Shown here piece by piece: positions 36,530 to 44,341 of a stretch of 64,000 nucleotides of DNA. The stretch's first letter is position 1. Each line of letters begins with the position of its first letter. Where the stretch lies: assembly GCF_028527925.1 (NCBI RefSeq), contig NZ_JAPESW010000012.1, forward strand, positions 35,774-99,773, written 5' to 3'. The notes below the pieces were generated by a model. It worked only from the letters and a program-made list of their open reading frames with translations, was not told where the DNA came from and searched no databases. The stretch comes from Cellulomonas fimi. GTDB taxonomy: Bacteria > Actinomycetota > Actinomycetes > Actinomycetales > Cellulomonadaceae. The position numbers were made by a program, and so were the translations under genes.

Positions 36530-36571
36530 AACCGGTTCGTAGCGTGCGGGATACCGGGGTGTATACACCCC
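36524..36571 (+). promoter_or_regulatory. urea carboxylase promoter and TGTATACA operator
   Basis: The promoter core (36524-36545, -10 TAGCGT at 36540-36545) is nearly identical to that of urtA. It is followed by a perfect 16-bp palindrome, GGGGTGTATACACCCC, at 36556-36571, which covers the first transcribed bases. Confidence 0.75.
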
Positions 36572-36641
36572 TCCGGTCTTGAGTCGGCCTCCGCCCGCGC
36601 GGTCGTCGTGGGCCGGTCCGACGACCGCACCGGGGGACGCC

Positions 36642-39600
36642 GTGTTCGACACCCTGCTCGTCGCCAACCGTGGCGAGATCGCCGTCCGCATCCTGCGCAG
36701 CGCGCGCGACCTCGGCCTGCGGACGGTGGCGGTCTACTCCGACGCCGACGCGGCCGCCCCGCACGTGCGGCTCGCCGACGTGGCCGTCCGCCTCGGCCCC
36801 GGCCCGGCCGCCGAGAGCTACCTGCGGACCGAGCTCGTCCTGCACGCCGCCGCCGAGACCGGCGCGGGCGCGATCCACCCCGGCTACGGGTTCCTGTCCG
36901 AGAACGCGGCGTTCGCCGCGCAGGTCGAGGCGGCGGGGCTCGCGTTCGTCGGGCCGACGGCCGCGCACCTGTCGGTCTTCGGCGACAAGCACGAGGCACG
37001 CGAGGCCGCCCGCGCGGCAGGGGTGCCGCTCGTGGCCGGGTCCGGGCTGCTGGAGAGCGTGGCCGAGGCGCTCGCCGCGGCCGAGCTCGTCGGCTACCCC
37101 GTCATGGTCAAGGCCGTGGGCGGCGGCGGCGGCATCGGCATGCAGGCGTGCGCCGACCCCGACGAGCTCGCCGCGGCGTTCGACCGCGTGCAGCGCATCG
37201 CCGCCGCGTCGTTCGGGTCGGCCGGCGTCTTCCTCGAGCGGTACGTCGCGCGCGCCCGGCACCTCGAGGTCCAGGTGTTCGGCGACGGCGCCGGCCGCGT
37301 CGTGAGCCTCGGCGACCGCGACTGCTCGCTCCAGCGACGGCACCAGAAGGTCGTCGAGGAGGCCCCCGCGCCCGCGCTGCCCGCCGACGTCCGGGAGGCC
37401 CTGCACGCGTCGGCGCGCGCGCTCACCGCCTCCGTCGCCTACCGATCCGCCGGGACCGTCGAGTACGTGTACGACGTCGACCGCGGCGAGGTGTCGTTCC
37501 TCGAGGTCAACACGCGCCTGCAGGTCGAGCACCCGGTGACCGAGGCCGTCACCCGCGTCGACCTCGTCGCCTGGATGATCCGGCTCGCGCAGGGCGACGC
37601 GTCGTTCCTCGACGACGTGCCTGACACCGGCCCGGAGATCCGCGGCCACGCGGTCGAGGCGCGCGTCTACGCCGAGGACCCCCGCAAGGACCACCAGCCG
37701 AGCGCCGGCCTGCTCACCGAGGTCGTCTACCCGGACCCGTCGACGGGCGTGCGGATCGACGCGTGGGCCGAGACCGGGCAGGAGGTCACGACGCTCTACG
37801 ACCCGATGCTCGCCAAGGTGATCGTGCACGCCGACGACCGCGACGCCGCGCTCGCCGCGTCGGCCGCCGCGCTCGCGGGCACGCGCATGTCGGGCCTCCA
37901 GACGAACCTGCCGCTGCTGCGGGCCGCGGTCGCCGACCCCGCGGTGCGCGCGGCGACGCACACAACCGGCACGCTCGGCGGGGTCGTCGACGACGAGCCG
38001 CACATCGCCGTCGAGCGGCCCGGCGTCATGACGACCGTGCAGGACTGGCCGGGTCGCCTCGGGCACTGGGACGTCGGGATCTCGCCGTCCGGCCCGATGG
38101 ACGACCTGTCGTTCCGGCTCGGCAACCGTGCGCTGGGCAACCCCGAGGGTGTGCCCGGGCTCGAGTGCACGCTGACCGGCCCGCGGCTGCGCTTCAGCCA
38201 CGAGGCCGTCGTGTGCGTGACCGGCGCCGACGCGCCCGTCACGGTCGACGGCGCGCCCGTCCCGCAGTGGGAGCCGGTCGTCGTGCCCGCGGGGTCGGTG
38301 CTCGACGTCGGTGCGCCGGCGGGTGCGGGCCTGCGCACCTACGTGCTCGTGCGCGGCGGGCTCGACGTGCCGTTGTACCTCGGGTCGGCGTCGACGTTCT
38401 CGCTCGGCGGCTTCGGCGGGTACACCGGCCGGGCGCTCGCGCTGGGTGACACGCTCGTCCCGGCGGCGGTCGCGTCCGACGCGCCTCCCGTCGCACCGGT
38501 CCCGCTCGACGTCCGGCCGCAGCTCGTGCACGCGTGGGAGGTCGCCGTCCAGGAGGGGCCGCAGCCCGCGCCGACGTACTTCACGCCCGACGACATGCGC
38601 ATGCTCTACGACGCGACGTGGCAGGTGCAGACGCACGCCAACCGCACCGGCATCCGGCTCACCGGGCCGAAGCCGCAGTGGGCGCGGCCTGACGGCGGCG
38701 AGGCGGGCCTGCACCCGTCGAACCTGCACGACAACCCGTACTCGGTCGGCGCGCTCAACGTCTCGGGCGACACCCCGATCCTGCTCGGACCCGACGGGCC
38801 CAGCCTCGGCGGGTTCGCGTGCCCGGTGACCGTCGTCGCGGGCCACCGCTGGAAGATGGGCCAGATCCGGCCCGGCGACACCGTCCGGCTCGTGCCCGTC
38901 CCCGAGACGACCGCCGACGCGCTGCGCGGGTCCGACGTGCTGCGGGCTGCCGCTGCCGTCCCGGCCGTGCTCGCGACCGGACCCGACGGCGATGACGGTG
39001 TGCTCGCGCGCGTCCCCGGCGACCCCGCCGACCCGCTCGGCACGCCCGAGGTCGTCTACCTGCGCGGCGGCGACGACAACGTGCTCGTCGAGTACGGGCC
39101 GATGGTGCTCGACCTCGGCCTGCGGATGCGCGTGCACGCGCTCGCCGAGGCGGTGCGCGAGCGCGACCTGCCCGGCGTCGTCGACCTCACGCCCGGCGTC
39201 CGGTCGCTGCACGTGCACGTCGACCCGGACGTGCTGCCCGTCCGCGCGCTCGTCGCGGTGCTCGTCGAGCTCGAGGCCGCGCTCCCCGCGACCGCCGACC
39301 TCGTCGTCCCGAGCCGCCGCATCCACCTGCCGCTGTCGTTCGACGACCCCGTCATCGCCGACGCCGTGCACCGCTACCAGGCGGGCGTCCGGCCCGAGGC
39401 GCCCTGGCTGCCGTCGAACATCGAGTTCGTCCGGCGCATCAACGGGCTGCCGTCGACGGACGACGTCTTCGCCACCATGACGAGCGCCGAGTACCTGGTC
39501 CTCGGGCTCGGCGACGTCTACCTCGGCGCCCCGCTCGCGGTGCCGCTCGACCCGCGGCACCGGCTCATGACGACCAAGTACAACCCGGCCCGCACCTGGA

Positions 39601-40289
39601 CCGCGGCCGACACCGTCGGGCTCGGCGGGCAGTACCTGTGCGTGTACGGCATGGACTCCCCGGGCGGCTACCAGCTCGTCGGGCGGACCGTGCCCATCTG
39701 GTCCGGCCACCGCCAGCGCGGGGTCTTCGAGGCCGGCAAGCCGTGGCTGCTGCGGTTCTTCGACCGCGTCGTCTGGCACCCCGTCGGCGCCGCCGAGCTG
39801 CTCGACCAGCGCGCCGCGTTCGCCGCCGGGCGGCTCGAGGTCGAGGTCGAGCACGGCACGTTCTCCTACCGCGAGCACCTCGACCTGCTCGCCGAGCACG
39901 CCGACGACATCGCCACCTTCCAGGCGCGGCAGGCCGCCGCGTTCGCCGAGGAGCGCGCCGCGTGGGCGGCCGCCGGGGAGCTCGACGCGCACGACGAGCC
40001 CGCCCCCGACGCCGGCCCGGCTGGCGCGGCTCTCGCCGGAGCGGCGCAGATCGAGCTCGCCGACGGGCACGTCCTCGTCGAGGCCCCCATGGTCGGGAGC
40101 GTGTGGCGCGTCGAGGCCGCGTCGGGCAGCCAGGTGCGCGAGGGCGACCTGCTCGTCGCGCTCGAGGCCATGAAGCTCGAGCTGGGTGTCGTGGCCCCCG
40201 CCGACGGGCGCGTGCTCGAGGTGCTCGTCTCGCCCGGTCAGCAGGTCGCACCGGGTGCACCGCTCGCGATCCTGGCCGTGGGCTCGTGA
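36642..40289 (+). CDS. uca: urea carboxylase (biotin-dependent, urea amidolyase subunit)
   Basis: A 1215-residue enzyme that carboxylates urea to allophanate using ATP, bicarbonate and biotin. Order: biotin carboxylase (residues 1 to about 450; FDTLLVANRGEIAVRI, HPGYGFLSENAAFA, KAVGGGGGIGM, RDCSLQRRHQKVVEEAPAP, FLEVNTRLQVEHPVTE). Then an AHS2/KipA-like region (from about 460; PGVMTTVQDWPGR, GISPSGPMDD). Then an AHS1/KipI-like region (about 800-1000; RGGDDNVLVEYG, LTPGVRSLHVHVD). Then a biotinyl domain with EAMKLE, biotin on K1178. Length and order are those of complete urea carboxylases. GTG 36642 has GGGGGA 6 nt before it. Its product is used by the next gene. Confidence 0.96.
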   Translation: MFDTLLVANRGEIAVRILRSARDLGLRTVAVYSDADAAAPHVRLADVAVRLGPGPAAESYLRTELVLHAAAETGAGAIHPGYGFLSENAAFAAQVEAAGLAFVGPTAAHLSVFGDKHEAREAARAAGVPLVAGSGLLESVAEALAAAELVGYPVMVKAVGGGGGIGMQACADPDELAAAFDRVQRIAAASFGSAGVFLERYVARARHLEVQVFGDGAGRVVSLGDRDCSLQRRHQKVVEEAPAPALPADVREALHASARALTASVAYRSAGTVEYVYDVDRGEVSFLEVNTRLQVEHPVTEAVTRVDLVAWMIRLAQGDASFLDDVPDTGPEIRGHAVEARVYAEDPRKDHQPSAGLLTEVVYPDPSTGVRIDAWAETGQEVTTLYDPMLAKVIVHADDRDAALAASAAALAGTRMSGLQTNLPLLRAAVADPAVRAATHTTGTLGGVVDDEPHIAVERPGVMTTVQDWPGRLGHWDVGISPSGPMDDLSFRLGNRALGNPEGVPGLECTLTGPRLRFSHEAVVCVTGADAPVTVDGAPVPQWEPVVVPAGSVLDVGAPAGAGLRTYVLVRGGLDVPLYLGSASTFSLGGFGGYTGRALALGDTLVPAAVASDAPPVAPVPLDVRPQLVHAWEVAVQEGPQPAPTYFTPDDMRMLYDATWQVQTHANRTGIRLTGPKPQWARPDGGEAGLHPSNLHDNPYSVGALNVSGDTPILLGPDGPSLGGFACPVTVVAGHRWKMGQIRPGDTVRLVPVPETTADALRGSDVLRAAAAVPAVLATGPDGDDGVLARVPGDPADPLGTPEVVYLRGGDDNVLVEYGPMVLDLGLRMRVHALAEAVRERDLPGVVDLTPGVRSLHVHVDPDVLPVRALVAVLVELEAALPATADLVVPSRRIHLPLSFDDPVIADAVHRYQAGVRPEAPWLPSNIEFVRRINGLPSTDDVFATMTSAEYLVLGLGDVYLGAPLAVPLDPRHRLMTTKYNPARTWTAADTVGLGGQYLCVYGMDSPGGYQLVGRTVPIWSGHRQRGVFEAGKPWLLRFFDRVVWHPVGAAELLDQRAAFAAGRLEVEVEHGTFSYREHLDLLAEHADDIATFQARQAAAFAEERAAWAAAGELDAHDEPAPDAGPAGAALAGAAQIELADGHVLVEAPMVGSVWRVEAASGSQVREGDLLVALEAMKLELGVVAPADGRVLEVLVSPGQQVAPGAPLAILAVGS

Positions 40290-40427
40290 CGGCACGCGGA
40301 CGGCGTGCGAGAGCCGGGTGGTCGACGGCATGCGGACGGCTCGCGTGAGCCGGGTGGTCGACGGGATGCGGACGGCTCGCGTGCGGCGGGTGGTCGACCG
40401 AGCGCGGACGGTGTGCGTGACGGGGAG
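40284..40427 (+). repeat. four 36-bp tandem repeats between the urea catabolic genes
   Basis: Units start near 40284, 40320, 40356 and 40392. The clearest unit begins GGTCGACGG and ends GCCGGGT; copies 2 and 3 are nearly identical and copies 1 and 4 are diverged. The array fills almost the whole spacer and contains no Shine-Dalgarno-like element until GGGGAGGGA just after it. Confidence 0.85.
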
Positions 40428-40433
40428 GGACGC

Positions 40434-42464
40434 GTGACGGTGGTGCAGCAGGCCGGGAGCGCGGCGACGACGGAGAAGGTGGACGACGTGGTGGACCTGG
40501 TGGGGGCGGGGACGACGACCGGCGGTGTCGCAGGCGTCGACGGTGCGACGGTGGGGCGCGGTGCCGACGGCGCCGCTGACGGCTTCGTCGGGGGTGCCGC
40601 CGTGCGGCGCGTGCGGGCGGCGTTCGAGCGGCTCGACGCGGTGGACCGGCCCGAGGTGTGGATCACCCTGGTCGACCGCGCCGACGTGCTCGCCGCGGCG
40701 GCCGACGTCGACGCGCGCCTCGCGGCCGGGGAGGACCTGCCGCTCGCGGGCGTCGTGCTGGCCGTGAAGGACAACGTCGACGTCGCCGGCCTGGCGACGA
40801 CCGCCGCGTGCCCGTCGTATGCGACGTCCCCCGCGGGCCGTCCGGGGCCGGCGGTCGTGACGGCCCCCGCCGTGCAGCGCCTCGTCGACGCCGGTGCGGT
40901 CGTCCTCGGCAAGACGAACCTCGACCAGTTCGCGACCGGCCTGGTCGGGACACGCAGCCCGTTCGGCGCGGTCCGGCACGCGACGCTGCCCGACCGGGTG
41001 TCGGGAGGGTCGAGCTCAGGTTCCGCGGTGGCGGTCGCGCTGGGGATCGCCGACGTCGGGATCGGCACCGACACCGCCGGGTCCGGCCGCGTGCCCGCCG
41101 CGTTCCACGGGATCGTCGGCATCAAGACGACCGTGGGTCTCGTCCCGACCGCGGGGGTCGTGCCCGCGTGCCGGACGTACGACGTGGTCACGACGTTCAG
41201 CCGCGACCTCGCGCTCGGCGCGCTCGCGACCCGCCTCATGGTGGGCCCGGACGCCACCGACCCGTCCGGGCGCGGGTGGCCCGCGGACGTCCGCGTCGCG
41301 CTGCGCGGGACACCGGTCGTCGCGGTCCCGCGGCCCGAGGACCTCGCACCGCTGTCGCCGGGGTGGCGCGCCGCGTTCGACGAGGCCGTGGCCGCCGTCG
41401 TGGCGACCGGCGCCCACGTCCGCACCGTCGACGTGTCGGCGATGCTCGACGCGGCGACGCTGCTGTACGACGGCGCGATCGTGGCCGAGCGCTACGAGGC
41501 CGTCGGGGCGTTCCTCGACACGGACCCCGCCGACGCCGACCCGACCGTCGCGGCGATCATCCGCGGCGGCCGGGACGTACCCGCGCACGCGTACGTCGCC
41601 GACCGGGCACGCCTCGACGCGGCGCGGGCCGACGCGCTCGCCACGCTCGACGGCTGCGACCTCCTCCTCCTGCCGACCACCACCGAGCACCCCACGATCG
41701 CCGCGGTGCAGGCCGACCCGGTCGGGCTCAACCGTCGCCTCGGCACCTACACGAACTTCGTCAACCTCCTCGACCTCGCGGCCGTCGCCGTGCCGGCGGG
41801 CGAGGCCGACGGCGGACCGTTCGGCGTGACGGTGATCGCCCGCGCCTTCGACGACCAGCTCGCCCTCGACCTCGCCGCCCGCCTCCTCACCCCCTCTCCT
41901 GTCGAGGCGCGCCCGACGGACGCGACCCCGCCAGTCGCGCTGGCGACGGGCGCGACCCCGCCGGTCGCGCTGGCGACGGGCGCGACCCCGCCGGTCGCGC
42001 GGGCGACGGGCGCGACCCCGCCGGTCGCGCGGGCGACGGGCGCGACCCCGCCGGTCGCGCCGCTGGTCGTCGCGGCAGGCGTCGACGTCCTCGTCGTCGG
42101 TGCGCACCTGCGCGGCCAGCCGCTGAACGGTGAACTCGAGGACCTGGGCGCGCGGTTCGTCGCGACCGTGCGCACGTCCGACGCCTACCGACTCGTCGCC
42201 CTCGACACCACGCCCCGCAAGCCCGGCCTCGTCCGGGTCGGCCCCGGCCACGGTGCACCGATCGCCGGCGAGGTCTGGCGGGTCGCCCCTGGTGCGCTCG
42301 GCCGCCTCCTCGCCGCGTTGCCCGGCCCGATGAACCTCGGACAGGTCGAGCTGGAGGACGGCACCTGGGTCGTCGGCTTCGGCTGCACCGCCGAGGCGGG
42401 ACTGTCCGGCTCGGACATCACCTGGGCCGGAGGCTGGGTGGCCGCGCTGCGCGCCGGATCGTGA
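40434..42464 (+). CDS. atzF: allophanate hydrolase
   Basis: A 676-residue amidase-signature enzyme that hydrolyses allophanate to ammonia and CO2. The first 45 residues are low-complexity. The amidase domain shows the catalytic Lys K112 in AVKDNVDVAG, the GGSSSGSAV motif at 191-199, and the nucleophile S217 in TDTAGSGRVPA. A linker of five ten-residue repeats (ATGATPPVA) at about 493-542 leads to the C-terminal allophanate-hydrolase domain (VVGAHLRGQPLNGELEDLGA, VAPGALGRLLAALPGPM, GFGCTAE). GTG 40434 is preceded by GGGGAGGGA; the frame is open upstream through the 36-bp repeats, which I exclude. Confidence 0.95.
   Translation: MTVVQQAGSAATTEKVDDVVDLVGAGTTTGGVAGVDGATVGRGADGAADGFVGGAAVRRVRAAFERLDAVDRPEVWITLVDRADVLAAAADVDARLAAGEDLPLAGVVLAVKDNVDVAGLATTAACPSYATSPAGRPGPAVVTAPAVQRLVDAGAVVLGKTNLDQFATGLVGTRSPFGAVRHATLPDRVSGGSSSGSAVAVALGIADVGIGTDTAGSGRVPAAFHGIVGIKTTVGLVPTAGVVPACRTYDVVTTFSRDLALGALATRLMVGPDATDPSGRGWPADVRVALRGTPVVAVPRPEDLAPLSPGWRAAFDEAVAAVVATGAHVRTVDVSAMLDAATLLYDGAIVAERYEAVGAFLDTDPADADPTVAAIIRGGRDVPAHAYVADRARLDAARADALATLDGCDLLLLPTTTEHPTIAAVQADPVGLNRRLGTYTNFVNLLDLAAVAVPAGEADGGPFGVTVIARAFDDQLALDLAARLLTPSPVEARPTDATPPVALATGATPPVALATGATPPVARATGATPPVARATGATPPVAPLVVAAGVDVLVVGAHLRGQPLNGELEDLGARFVATVRTSDAYRLVALDTTPRKPGLVRVGPGHGAPIAGEVWRVAPGALGRLLAALPGPMNLGQVELEDGTWVVGFGCTAEAGLSGSDITWAGGWVAALRAGS
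41911..42060 (+). repeat. five 30-bp in-frame tandem repeats in the atzF linker
   Basis: Units at 41911, 41941, 41971, 42001 and 42031. The last four are almost identical, and each encodes ATGATPPVA plus Leu, Arg or Pro. Multiples of three bases keep the frame, so copy-number change would only alter linker length. Confidence 0.92.
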
Positions 42465-42525
42465 CGAGCACGACGAGCACGACGAGCACGACGAGCACGA
42501 CGAGCACGACGAGCGCGACGAGCAC
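42463..42525 (+). repeat. seven 9-bp repeats directly behind atzF
   Basis: GACGAGCAC occurs seven times in a row (sixth copy GACGAGCGC), beginning inside the atzF stop codon and ending just before the terminator hairpin. Confidence 0.92.
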
Positions 42526-42529
42526 GACC

Positions 42530-42557
42530 GGCACTGACCGGCAGACCGGTCAGTGCC
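42530..42557. terminator. bidirectional hairpin between atzF and the DUF4031 gene
   Basis: A perfect 12-bp stem (GGCACTGACCGG, loop CAGA). It ends the urea operon on the plus strand, and its distal arm contains the stop codon of the minus-strand DUF4031 gene. Confidence 0.8.
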
Positions 42558-42828
42558 CGGACCCCCCGCGGTCCCGTGCCGGCACCCGCAGCCCCGACGC
42601 GCGCAGGCGCCGGATCAGCTCACCCGCGCTGACCGGCTCCGCACCCAGGGCGACCAGCTCGGCGAGCCGTTCGTCCGGCACGTCGTAGTGGTCGAGGTCG
42701 AACGCGCGGCGCGGGAGCCCGGCACGCGCGGCGAAGGCGTGCAGCTCGTCGAGCGACGTGTCGCTCACGAGGTGCGCCCACGTCGTGCCGTGCCGCGGCC
42801 ACAGCGGGGGGTCGACGAGCACGGTCAC
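42550..42828 (-). CDS. DUF4031 protein
   Basis: A 92-residue cytosolic protein of the DUF4031 family. The conserved start TVLVDPPLWPRHGTTWAHLVSD contains the hallmark DPP-W-HG-WAHLVSD residues, followed by LDELHAFAARAGLPRRAFDLDHYDVP. The family has no established function. GTG 42828 lies 7 nt after TACGCT on the minus strand (42836-42841), another leaderless pattern. The stop codon falls inside the shared terminator hairpin. Confidence 0.9.
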   Translation of the reverse strand: MTVLVDPPLWPRHGTTWAHLVSDTSLDELHAFAARAGLPRRAFDLDHYDVPDERLAELVALGAEPVSAGELIRRLRASGLRVPARDRGGSGH

Positions 42829-42921
42829 ACCACCGAGCGTAGGTGCCCCGTCGTGCCACCGCGTCGTCGACCCCGCGCTGCGCCGTCGGACGGTGCGCCC
42901 CGGTGCGGGAGCCCGACGTCG

Positions 42922-43212
42922 TCAGGCGGTGAACAGCCGCGATGCCTGCGCCTCCGCGTCCGCGTACGTCTGCGCGGCGCTGTGCATGGCGGCGCTGATC
43001 TGGTCGAGCGCCTGCTCGAGCTTCGCCTCGGTCGCGGACCAGTTCGCGACGACCCCCGCGAACGCCGTCGCGGCCGACCCGCGCCAGGTGCCCTGGAGGT
43101 CGGCGAGCTGGCGGTGCATCGCGGCGACCTCGCTGCGGATCGACGCGGCGCGTGCCTGCACCCCCGCCGCGGCCTGCGCGACGTGCGCGCTGTCGACCTC
43201 GTACCTGCTCAT
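42922..43212 (-). CDS. WXG100-family (ESAT-6-like) protein
   Basis: A 96-residue helical-hairpin protein. The turn motif is QGTWRGSAATAF (W-x-G, residues 41-43), with heptad-like Ala/Gln-rich helices on both sides (SAHVAQAAAGVQARAASIRSEV and SATEAKLEQALDQISAAMH). Such proteins are usually exported by type VII (ESX) systems or serve as partners of larger effectors, but no EccC ATPase or LXG/PPE partner is in this window. GGGAGG precedes the ATG. It is an orphan here, so its secretion machinery must be elsewhere if it exists. Confidence 0.88.
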   Translation of the reverse strand: MSRYEVDSAHVAQAAAGVQARAASIRSEVAAMHRQLADLQGTWRGSAATAFAGVVANWSATEAKLEQALDQISAAMHSAAQTYADAEAQASRLFTA

Positions 43213-43546
43213 GCGGACCTCCCGGCTTCACAGGTCCGCCCTCGTGGCGGTACCTCGTGCGTCACGACGCTAGGGAACCGGGGCGGCCGACGGGGTGGGC
43301 GCGGGAGGACCGGGGGAGAGGCGTCGCGAGACGCGGGCTGTGGACGGCTCGCCGCGGGGTGCACGTCGAGGCTCGCGCGAGGCGCGCCCCTGGACGGCTC
43401 GCCGCCGGGTGCCCGTCGAGGGTTGCGCGGGGCGCGCCCGGTCGGTGCTCGTCGGGCGGACGACGCGCCGCCGCGGAAGGCGGCCCGTCGATGGGACGCC
43501 GAGACGGCATGCCCGCACCGCGCCGGCCGGGACGACCCCGGTCGTG
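43213..43546. other. gene-free spacer with a 50-bp tandem duplication
   Basis: 334 bp without a credible gene. It contains two adjacent 50-bp copies (43341-43390 and 43391-43440), each starting TGGACGGCTCGCCGC and ending GGCGCGCCC, plus shorter related fragments on both sides. No promoter I can defend is visible apart from the ribosome site of the WXG100 gene. Confidence 0.7.
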
Positions 43547-44338
43547 CTAGCGGTCGCCGCTCGACGCGCGGACCGCGGCCTGCGCGGCGGCGTCGTCGGC
43601 CGCCTCGAGCGCGGCGGACTCGGCGTGCCGCGTGGCCAGTGCCTCGGCGTCGATCTTCGCGAGCTCCTTCTCCAGCCGCTGCTTCTCGGCGGAGATGTTC
43701 TGGCGCGCGGGCTCCTCCCACGCGGCGCCGAGGGGGCTCGAGAACAGCGAGGGCCGGCGCAGGAGCTTGTCGAGGATCTTGAGCCGCGCCCGGACGTACG
43801 CCTCGACGGGCAGGTGCGAGTACTCGGCCCGCACGTCGTGGAGGTACGCCTTGTAGCGCTGCGGCTCGGCGGCGAGCATCGCGAGGTCGGCGTCGCACAG
43901 GACCGCGCAGTCGAAGTCGGCCGGGTCGGGCGAGTGCCGGACGAGCGCGACGACGAGGTCGTGCACGCGTCGGGTCGCGCGCTCCGGGACGCCGAGGCGG
44001 GTCAGCTCGTCGACGGCGAGCCGGGCGCTCGCGATCTCGTCCTCGCCGCCGCGGTTGGCGTACGCCTTGCGCTCGGCGGAGTCGAAGATCGCGCCGTGGT
44101 ACCAGGCGGCGAGCCGCACGAGGTCGGGCTCGTGCGTCTCCTCGACGAGCTCGTCGACGCGGACGAGCACGTCGACCAGGTGCTTGAGGTTGTGGAAGTC
44201 GCGGCCGGGTGCGGACCACCTGTCGACGAGCGACTGCCCGACGTCACGGATCTCCTCCGTCGTCGCCGTCGCTCCGGCCCCCAGTGCGCTGCGCTGGAAC
44301 GCGGACAACAGCCACTGGGGTGCGTCATGGACGCCCAT
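43547..44338 (-). CDS. HD-superfamily predicted metal-dependent phosphohydrolase
   Basis: A 263-residue protein of the COG4339 type. The metal-binding His/Asp pattern is visible as DFHNLKHLVDVL, AAWYHGAIFD (H of the HD pair and Asp), the helix VHDLVVALVRHS, and FDCAVLCDADLAML. A coiled-coil C-terminal tail (EKQRLEKELAKIDAEALATRH) is added. The substrate is unknown; relatives cut nucleotides or phosphoesters. Its ATG lies 3 nt behind the stop of the sensor kinase gene, so it is the third gene of an RR-HK-HD operon. Confidence 0.85.
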   Translation of the reverse strand: MGVHDAPQWLLSAFQRSALGAGATATTEEIRDVGQSLVDRWSAPGRDFHNLKHLVDVLVRVDELVEETHEPDLVRLAAWYHGAIFDSAERKAYANRGGEDEIASARLAVDELTRLGVPERATRRVHDLVVALVRHSPDPADFDCAVLCDADLAMLAAEPQRYKAYLHDVRAEYSHLPVEAYVRARLKILDKLLRRPSLFSSPLGAAWEEPARQNISAEKQRLEKELAKIDAEALATRHAESAALEAADDAAAQAAVRASSGDR

Positions 44339-44341
44339 GGA

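Noticed and set aside
40284..40427. Possible CRISPR array
   Set aside because: Units are contiguous with no unique spacers, and no cas genes are nearby, so it is a simple tandem repeat.
42461..42688. Reading frame of repeated Thr-Ser residues starting GTGA on the atzF stop codon
   Set aside because: It is generated by the 9-bp repeats, runs through the terminator and lies antisense to the well-supported DUF4031 gene.
43262..43510. Two overlapping small Arg/Pro-rich frames in the gene-free spacer
   Set aside because: They arise from the 50-bp duplication, have no ribosome site and no non-repetitive content.
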